Under the pieces are notes generated by a model, which searched no databases, had not been told where the DNA came from, and worked only from the letters and a program-made list of their open reading frames with translations. Both the position numbers and the translations under genes were made by a program. Source: a virus. Taken from it: 33,814 bases of DNA. This document shows positions 28,480 to 33,814 of this stretch, piece by piece; position 1 is the first letter of the stretch, and each line of letters starts with the position of its first letter. The stretch lies in the IMG/VR virus record IMGVR_UViG_3300032242_000021, positions 1-33,814 of that record; one strand, 5' to 3'.

Positions 28480-30606
28480 ATGGCTTACCAAGACGAAACA
28501 GGGAATAAAGACAAGATCAACGAGGCGATCAAGTTCTGGCGCTTGGTCAACGATGCCGACTCCACTAATCGAGCAGAAGCCTTAAACGACATCAAGTTTG
28601 CCGCTGGCGACCAATGGCCTGTTGAGATTCAAAACAGCCGAAACCTTGAATCCCGACCATGCCTGACCATCAACAAGATTGATGCGTACATCCGTCAGGT
28701 CACAAACCAACAGCGTCAACAGCGCCCCCGCATTAAAGTTCACCCTGTGAACAACTTGGCAGACTACAAGATTGCTCAAGTTATTGAAGGCATTACCCGC
28801 CACATTGAGGTGAACTCCAACGCTGATACAGCCTATGACACAGCGTTTGATTACGCAGTTCGCATGGGATGGGGTTATTGGCGTGTCAATTATCGCTATG
28901 TGCGTGAGGATTCCTTTGATCAGGAAATCTTCATTGACACCATCGATAACCCGTTTACAGTCTATTTCGACCCTAACTCAATCCTCCCTGATGGCTCAGA
29001 CGCAGAGCGTTGCCTGATTACCACAGTGATGGACAAGAAGGTGTTTAAGGAATATTACCCTGATGCTGATGATGGGGCAAACTTTCAGCAGCGTTCCACA
29101 GGCGATGACACAGCCGCTTGGATCACCAAAGAGGACATTCGGGTTGCTGAATTCTTCTATATTGAGCGTGAACGAGCCAAACTGTACTTGTTGAGCGATG
29201 GCACTTCAGGCTTTGCCGATTCTGATAGCTTCTTTGCCCGTGTAGAGGCTGCGGGACTAACAGTCATTGATGAGCGAGACAGCTTCCGCAAAGCCGTGAA
29301 GTGGATGAAATGCACCGCCTTGGAAGTCTTAGAAGAAAAGACGATGGCGGGTAAATACATTCCTGTTGTGCCTTGTTATGGCGCACAAGTCATTGTGGAT
29401 GACAAGCGCAAAAAGTACGGATTGGTCAGATTTGCCAAAGACCCACAGCGGATGTACAACTTCTGGCGCACATCGATGACCGAGAGCGTTGCCCTTGCAC
29501 CGAAAGCCAAGTGGCTGCTTGCTGAAGGCCAAGACGAGGGGCATGAAAACGAATGGGCAATGGCTAACATTAAGTCAACGCCTGTCCTGAGATACAAGCA
29601 GAAAGACATTGAAGGTCAACCAGCGCCTCAACCGACACGACTTCAGCCTGAACCGCCTCCACAGGGCATCATGGAGGCCGCTGGCGCTATTTCCGCAGAC
29701 TTACAGATGGTTTTGGGCATCCTAGACCCCAATCAGTTGCCAAGCGGTAACATCTCAGGCAAGGCATTGATGGGTCAGCAGAACCAAGTTGATCTGTCAA
29801 ACTTCCACTTTTACGACAACATGACCCGTTCAATTCGTCACACGGGCAAAATCATCTTGGATTTGATCCCCAAAATCTACGACACACAGCGTGTCATGCG
29901 GATTATTGGATCGGATGGTCAACCTGATATGACTGTGATCAATGAAAAAGACGCAGTGGGTGAAGTGCTGAACGATGTGACTGTGGGTGAATATGATGTG
30001 GTGATGGACACAGGCCCAGGCTTCCAAAGCCGCAGACAACAAGCCGTTGAAAGCATGATGCCCTTGCTCACAGGCAACGCAGAACTGTTCAACATTGCGG
30101 GTGATTTGGTGTTCCGAAACATGGATTTCCCAGGCGCTGATGTGATTGCAGACCGCCTTGCCGCCATGAACCCGATGGCGCAGATTGATGAGAAATCAGA
30201 CATTCCGCCACAGGCTCAGATGGAATTGGCTCAGTCTAAACAGATGATTCAACAGCTTCAACAACAGTTGCAAGCCGCTGGTCTTGAGATCAACAACCGA
30301 TCACAAGTGGCTCAGATCAAAGAGGAAGGCGCTACAAGACGCAAACTTATGGAAGTCACTGCCAAGGCGCACAACACCGAGACAATGGCTGAAGTTAAGG
30401 TCAATGATCAGAATACACGGGCGATCACATCTCAGAATAAGACTGAGATTGAGGCGATTACAGACCTTTTGTTGCACCGCATGGACACGGCAAGATTGGT
30501 TCAAGAAATTGACAAACGAAACCTTGAACAACAGCAATATGCCATGACTGCGGCAGAAGATATTGGACAAGGCGCTAGTCCATTTACACAGCCTATGCAA
30601 CAGTAA
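28480..30606 (+). CDS. Portal protein, P22 gp1-like
   Basis: A 708-residue portal, near P22 gp1 (725). The N-terminal part has INEAIKFWRLVNDADSTNRA, KFAAGDQWP and INKIDAYIRQVTNQQRQQRP, typical of this family. WYDNP-like turns are absent, but SILPDGSDAERCLITTVMDK and GLVRFAKDPQRMYNFWRT are present. A helical, Gln-rich C-terminus follows (QMIQQLQQQLQAAGLE), corresponding to the barrel region. Twelve copies would form the DNA gateway that binds terminase and gp4. Confidence 0.93.
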   Translation: MAYQDETGNKDKINEAIKFWRLVNDADSTNRAEALNDIKFAAGDQWPVEIQNSRNLESRPCLTINKIDAYIRQVTNQQRQQRPRIKVHPVNNLADYKIAQVIEGITRHIEVNSNADTAYDTAFDYAVRMGWGYWRVNYRYVREDSFDQEIFIDTIDNPFTVYFDPNSILPDGSDAERCLITTVMDKKVFKEYYPDADDGANFQQRSTGDDTAAWITKEDIRVAEFFYIERERAKLYLLSDGTSGFADSDSFFARVEAAGLTVIDERDSFRKAVKWMKCTALEVLEEKTMAGKYIPVVPCYGAQVIVDDKRKKYGLVRFAKDPQRMYNFWRTSMTESVALAPKAKWLLAEGQDEGHENEWAMANIKSTPVLRYKQKDIEGQPAPQPTRLQPEPPPQGIMEAAGAISADLQMVLGILDPNQLPSGNISGKALMGQQNQVDLSNFHFYDNMTRSIRHTGKIILDLIPKIYDTQRVMRIIGSDGQPDMTVINEKDAVGEVLNDVTVGEYDVVMDTGPGFQSRRQQAVESMMPLLTGNAELFNIAGDLVFRNMDFPGADVIADRLAAMNPMAQIDEKSDIPPQAQMELAQSKQMIQQLQQQLQAAGLEINNRSQVAQIKEEGATRRKLMEVTAKAHNTETMAEVKVNDQNTRAITSQNKTEIEAITDLLLHRMDTARLVQEIDKRNLEQQQYAMTAAEDIGQGASPFTQPMQQ

Positions 30607-30635
30607 TTGACAGATAACAAATTAGGGTAAATAAT
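30607..30635 (+). promoter_or_regulatory. Strong promoter upstream of scaffold and coat genes
   Basis: A perfect TTGACA (30607-30612) starts right after the portal stop codon; a 17-base spacer leads to AATAAT (30630-30635, 5 of 6 consensus). Transcription should start near 30642 and supply extra scaffold and coat message. Confidence 0.7.
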
Positions 30636-30648
30636 TACTCAAACCTTA

Positions 30649-30665
30649 CCTGTGAGGCTCACAGG
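30649..30665 (+). promoter_or_regulatory. Palindromic hairpin in the scaffold leader
   Basis: CCTGTGAG-G-CTCACAGG is a perfect 8-bp inverted repeat around one base. It falls in the predicted leader of the scaffold message, 20 bases before the ATG at 30686. No T run follows, so it is more likely an mRNA-stability or translational element, or an operator, than a terminator. Confidence 0.6.
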
Positions 30666-30685
30666 GAAAATTCTTAGGGAAACCT

Positions 30686-31606
30686 ATGTCAGAAGTTCAG
30701 GAAGCACCACAAGTGCAACCAAAGGTAGCCGCTAATGTGGTTACAAGTGAAAATTTAGCTGAATTTAACGCTAAGAGAATGGGTTTAGCTGATTCAACGC
30801 CTAGCGAGGCTGCACCGAGTGCAGAGCCGCCAGAGGTCGATAATGGGCAGAGTGAACCAGTTGAAGCGTCAGAGGAAGCGACAGCAACAGAGGATCGAAA
30901 ACGAAATCCTAAGTTGGAAATTCGGTTTGAGAAGATAACCAAGCAGCGTGAAGAAGCGAGAGAAGAAGCTCGCAGAGAGCGTGAGCAGAGGGAATCTTTG
31001 GAAGCCAAGGTCAGGGAACTCGAAGGCAGAAATCAGCCCCAAAAGGTTGAAGTTGCTGAAGAACCCCGACCAGAGCAGTTCAGCGATATGTTTGAATATG
31101 CGAAAGCATTGACAGACTATAAAGTTGAAGAACGCATGATTCAGGAAAAACAGAAGGTAGAACAGGCAAAGGTCGAAGCGCAACGCCAAGAAGTGTTAAA
31201 CACTTGGGCCAAGCGGGTCGAATCTGCGAAAGCAGAGATGCCAGATTTTGAGGACATGGTTGGATCAGCCGATGTTGTTGTGAGCAACGAAGTGCGTGAC
31301 GCAATCTTTGAATCTGAAGCTGGCCCTAGAATCCTGTACCACCTTGCTGAGAACCCTGAGATTGCTGAAAAACTGCAAGGCATGACAGTCACATCGGCAT
31401 TGAGAACTATTGGGAAATTGGAGGCTCAGTTTGAAAAGGCAGAGCCTCAGACAAAGACTGTTGTTGGGAAAAGTAAAGCGCCAGCACCGATTAATCCGAT
31501 AAGGTCTGCGGCTAATGGGCGTGATGTGAATCTAACTTCCGATGGGAAGTTTCATGGTTCGTATCAGGCTTGGAAAGCGGCTAGACTTTCAGGGCGAATC
31601 CGCTGA
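30686..31606 (+). CDS. Scaffolding protein
   Basis: A 306-residue protein, the same size as P22 gp8 (303), between portal and coat. It has an acidic N-terminus (residues about 20-75), then a long charged coiled coil (FEKITKQREEAREEARRERE). A TNYKVEERM-like helix follows at about residues 130-145, then a helical centre and a basic C-terminus ending AWKAARLSGRIR, as expected for a coat-binding end. It would guide procapsid assembly and then leave. AGGGAAACC ribosome site. Confidence 0.88.
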   Translation: MSEVQEAPQVQPKVAANVVTSENLAEFNAKRMGLADSTPSEAAPSAEPPEVDNGQSEPVEASEEATATEDRKRNPKLEIRFEKITKQREEAREEARREREQRESLEAKVRELEGRNQPQKVEVAEEPRPEQFSDMFEYAKALTDYKVEERMIQEKQKVEQAKVEAQRQEVLNTWAKRVESAKAEMPDFEDMVGSADVVVSNEVRDAIFESEAGPRILYHLAENPEIAEKLQGMTVTSALRTIGKLEAQFEKAEPQTKTVVGKSKAPAPINPIRSAANGRDVNLTSDGKFHGSYQAWKAARLSGRIR

Positions 31607-31634
31607 CATAAACCCATTCTTTTAAGGAAATATT

Positions 31635-32882
31635 ATGAGCAATAATCTGCTTACTATCTCCATGATCACCAACGAAGCGTTGATGGTCTTGGAAAATGAA
31701 TTGACTTTCTCAAGTGAAGTTGACCGCAACTATGATGATCAGTTCGCTGTCAGCGGTGCGAAAATTGGTAACACACTCAATGTTCGTAGACCAGGCCGTT
31801 TCATCGGCACTACTGGCCCTGCACTGAATGTTGAGGACTTTAACGAGACTTCTGTTCCCGTTACCTTGTCAACTCAGTTCCATGTGGACACACAATTCAC
31901 CACATCCGATTTAACATTATCTTTGGATATGTTCTCTGATCGTGTTTTGAAGCCCGCTGTTGCTGCTGTCGCCAACAAAATTGACTTTGATGGTTTGACA
32001 ATGGCTAAGAACGCAACTGCCAACATCGTTGGTACTGCTGGTACACCTCCTACATCCTTGCTCACCTACTTGACCGCTGGTGCTTACTTGGATGCTGAAG
32101 GCGCACCCCGTGATGGTCGTCGTTCATGTATCGTTGAGCCTTTCACTGGCGCAACCATTGTGGACAGCTTGAAGGGTTTGTTTGTTCCATCCGATGTGAT
32201 TGGCAAGCAATACCAAAAAGGCATGATGGGCCGTGACTCTGCTGGCATGAACTGGAAAATGGATCAGAACATTGTGAACCAAACATTTGGTTCATACTCA
32301 ACTGCTACATTGTCTTGCGCTACCACAACCGCCACTGGCTTCTTGACAACTGGTTGGGCACAAACATCGACTATTGCATTGACTGCTGCAACCGCAACCG
32401 CTGGTTTGAAGCAAGGCGATGTGATTCAGATCGCTGGCATTTACGCTGTTAACCCACAGAATCGTTCTGCTTACGGCTCTGGCAAACTGCGTAACTTCGT
32501 TGTGACTGCTGATGTGACTGTTGCCACTTCTGGCACTACTGCTGTGACTGTCAGCCCCGCTGTCATCACTGGTGGTCAGTTCCAAAATGTGAGCGTCACT
32601 TCAACAAGCGCATCTGCTGTTGTGACTCCTTTCAACAACACTGGCACTGTGTCTCCCCAAAACATCGTTATGCACAAAAATGCATTTACGCTTGCTACGG
32701 CTGACCTGGAATTGCCAGACGGAGTGGTCTTTGCTGGTCGTGCAAGCGACAAAGAGTTGGGCCTTTCTCTCCGTGTGATTAGGCAATATACAATCAACAA
32801 TGACAGTATTCCAACTCGTGTGGATGTCTTGTATGGTTGGGCCCCTCTGTACCCCGAACTCGCTTGCCGAGTTGCGGCTTAA
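31635..32882 (+). CDS. Major capsid protein, P22 gp5-like
   Basis: A 415-residue HK97-fold coat protein of the P22 type (430). Family marks are TNEALMVLENELTFSSEVDR near the start, NVRRPGRF, FHVDTQFTTSDLTLSLDMFS and a C-terminal ELGLSLRVIRQYTINND with LYGWAPLYPELACRV. The insertion region at about residues 220-320 is Thr/Ala-rich and may correspond to P22's I-domain. P22 coat folding depends on GroEL, and this phage encodes a GroES-like protein. AAGGAAAT ribosome site. Confidence 0.95.
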   Translation: MSNNLLTISMITNEALMVLENELTFSSEVDRNYDDQFAVSGAKIGNTLNVRRPGRFIGTTGPALNVEDFNETSVPVTLSTQFHVDTQFTTSDLTLSLDMFSDRVLKPAVAAVANKIDFDGLTMAKNATANIVGTAGTPPTSLLTYLTAGAYLDAEGAPRDGRRSCIVEPFTGATIVDSLKGLFVPSDVIGKQYQKGMMGRDSAGMNWKMDQNIVNQTFGSYSTATLSCATTTATGFLTTGWAQTSTIALTAATATAGLKQGDVIQIAGIYAVNPQNRSAYGSGKLRNFVVTADVTVATSGTTAVTVSPAVITGGQFQNVSVTSTSASAVVTPFNNTGTVSPQNIVMHKNAFTLATADLELPDGVVFAGRASDKELGLSLRVIRQYTINNDSIPTRVDVLYGWAPLYPELACRVAA

Positions 32883-32905
32883 TTAACTAAGGAAGGAAAC
32901 GCATC

Positions 32906-33328
32906 ATGGCTAATCCAGGCGCAGCAAGTACCACCACCAATCACCCGATTCAGTTGTCTAGCAACCAAGCTATTCGCTTGATCGGCTCTGCCCAGTCAGT
33001 CAACCTTAACGCTGTAGGCGACACCCTTGCACCAATCTTGGTGTCTGGTCGTGTTAGCGTGGCTTATGTTTTGGTTACTAACGCAAGCGTCAGCTTGACT
33101 ACCGCACAAGTGGCTGTTTACACAGCACCTAGCGCTGGTGGTACAGCCGTGTTGTCAGCAACAGCCTTAACTGGTGCTACAACTGCCGCTAAAGTGGTAA
33201 ACACAGCCGCATCTTCAACAGATGCAATCACAGGCGCAAATCTGTATGTTCGTAACACCACTGCACAGGGCGCAGCCGCCACAGCAGATGTGTTCATTTA
33301 CGGCTATGACCTGACATTCTTGCCATAA
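32906..33328 (+). CDS. Putative capsid decoration protein
   Basis: A 140-residue Ala/Thr/Val-rich beta protein (PIQLSSNQAIRLIGSAQSVN, VSVAYVLVTNASVSLTTAQV, TADVFIYGYDLTFLP) directly after coat, with strong AAGGAAGG ribosome site. Codon use and composition match the highly expressed coat gene. Position and fold style suggest a decoration or head-completion protein. It is followed by a strong terminator. Confidence 0.75.
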   Translation: MANPGAASTTTNHPIQLSSNQAIRLIGSAQSVNLNAVGDTLAPILVSGRVSVAYVLVTNASVSLTTAQVAVYTAPSAGGTAVLSATALTGATTAAKVVNTAASSTDAITGANLYVRNTTAQGAAATADVFIYGYDLTFLP

Positions 33329-33347
33329 AAATGGCTTGAAATAATTG

Positions 33348-33385
33348 AAAAGGCTACCCTCAAAAGGGGTGGCTTTTTCTTTTTT
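33348..33385 (+). terminator. Strong Rho-independent terminator after capsid genes
   Basis: AAAAGGCTACCCT (33348-33360) pairs with AGGGGTGGCTTTTT (33365-33378) across a CAAA loop, with a TTTTTCTTTTTT tail. It separates the capsid operon from the fibre operon. Confidence 0.9.
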
Positions 33386-33391
33386 AGAACA

Positions 33392-33397
33392 TATAAT
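33392..33397 (+). promoter_or_regulatory. -10 box for the fibre/tail operon
   Basis: A perfect TATAAT within ATATAATTTAA, the same 11 bases as at the Cro-like promoter (20931-20941). No good -35 box is seen in the T-rich terminator tail. Predicted start near 33404, 17 bases before the ATG at 33421. Confidence 0.5.
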
Positions 33398-33420
33398 TTA
33401 ATGAACTGAAAGGCATTGGT

Positions 33421-33684
33421 ATGTCAAATTATTCACAGATTTCCGCTACCACTTTGGTAAAGAATCAGCCTGGCAAACTTAAAGGCATTTTTTGCACAAG
33501 CGCCACTAGCTCACCCACAGTTACTGTGTACGATGCCCAAACCCCTGACACAACTGTCAAAATCATTGACACTTACACAATGTCAGCGGCACAAAACATC
33601 AACTTTTTTGATGGCATTAATTGTGAAAACGGCTTGTATGTCGTGATTAGTGGCACTGCAAGCGTAACTGTTTACTACGAATAA
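33421..33684 (+). CDS. Small structural-type protein, unknown function
   Basis: An 87-residue beta-rich protein (QISATTLVKNQPGKLKGIFC, SPTVTVYDAQTPDTTVKIID, GLYVVISGTASVTVYYE), a type common beside phage structural genes. AAAGG lies 6 bases before the ATG. It is the first gene of the fibre operon and overlaps the fibre start (TAATG). A decoration or fibre-attachment protein is possible. Confidence 0.72.
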   Translation: MSNYSQISATTLVKNQPGKLKGIFCTSATSSPTVTVYDAQTPDTTVKIIDTYTMSAAQNINFFDGINCENGLYVVISGTASVTVYYE

Positions 33685-33814
33685 TGTCTAACAGCGCGGC
33701 TGTCACTCAGACAACCAACATTGTCCCTGTTCAGGGCGTTTTTGCCCCTGAGCCTACCTTTGCCCTCCAATACTTTGTTGGGCCAGCGGGAACGCCTTTT
33801 TATGGCCCTGCAAA
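33684..33814 (+). CDS. Tail fibre protein, N-terminal part (continues at base 1)
   Basis: The true start of the large fibre gene: ATG at 33684 overlaps the preceding stop by one base, and the N-terminus reads MSNSAAVTQTTNIVPVQGVF. The frame passes the window end and resumes at the start of the window, where the same bases are repeated, ending at 2053 for a total of 686 residues. Counting the window linearly would wrongly give a 614-residue protein starting at 209. Confidence 0.9.
   Translation, partial: MSNSAAVTQTTNIVPVQGVFAPEPTFALQYFVGPAGTPFYGPA
33692..33814. repeat. Terminal direct repeat, right copy
   Basis: Exact copy of bases 1-123. It allows the window to be closed into a 33,691-bp circle with the fibre reading frame intact. 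Confidence 0.95.

Noticed and set aside
1-33814. CRISPR arrays, insertion sequences or an integrase attachment site
   Set aside because: No regularly spaced repeats, transposase or integrase genes were seen on either strand.

Overview
The window is a complete tailed-phage genome in circular form. Bases 1-123 are repeated exactly as bases 33692-33814, and a tail-fibre reading frame that starts at 33684 runs through this junction and ends at 2053, so the unit genome is 33,691 bp. The virion genes are arranged like P22: terminase, portal, scaffold, P22-type coat, gp4-like and gp10-like tail factors, ejection proteins, tailspike. The phage is therefore a short-tailed, P22-like podovirus. Gene content and style (AAGGAA ribosome sites, roughly 45% GC, Cro-like regulator, NinB, M15 endolysin) fit a phage of a freshwater Gram-negative bacterium, perhaps a beta-proteobacterium; that host guess is weak. 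No integrase and no CI-type repressor were recognised.

Layout. (1) 33392-7152: promoter, a small structural-type gene, then four fibre/tailspike genes, two with pectate-lyase-like beta-helices, and two small fibre-linked genes. (2) 7162-15608: gp4-like adaptor with an inserted domain, HNH endonuclease, gp10-like factor, an 87-aa protein in the place of the P22 tail needle, a cupin, and three ejection-type proteins, the last with a muralytic N-terminus. (3) 15608-17413: lysis cassette with several small membrane proteins, a 3-TM holin and an M15 peptidase endolysin. (4) 20807-17406, minus strand: early recombination operon with a DUF1071/Sak-type annealing protein, a YqaJ/lambda-type exonuclease, a small protein with an SSB-like acidic tail, and many small genes including a 30-aa membrane peptide.

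(5) 20808-21482: regulatory hub. Divergent promoters flank operator-like GGG half-sites at exact 24-bp intervals. A 51-aa Cro-like gene appears leaderless. It is followed by a region with consensus promoter hexamers, a long inverted repeat with a cloverleaf-like junction and a terminator-like end. This is the best candidate for an undescribed element: a roughly 350-nt structured RNA, overlapping a reading frame that could instead be a real gene. (6) 21551-24228: replication-linked protein, orphan DNA methyltransferase, PD-(D/E)XK-like nuclease, NinB, zinc ribbon and YbcO-like HNH nuclease. (7) 24248-26578: a terminator whose loop holds the -35 box of the next promoter, a second leaderless gene, a GroES-like co-chaperonin, and a run of small, mostly basic proteins. 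(8) 26610-33385: packaging and capsid genes, a second HNH endonuclease, and a strong terminator after the capsid block.

As inferred, the minus operon supplies recombination, the plus early genes supply replication accessories, and the late genes build, package and release the particle. No polymerase, primase or helicase is visible, so replication must rely largely on the host. Family assignments are from reading the sequences, not from database searches.
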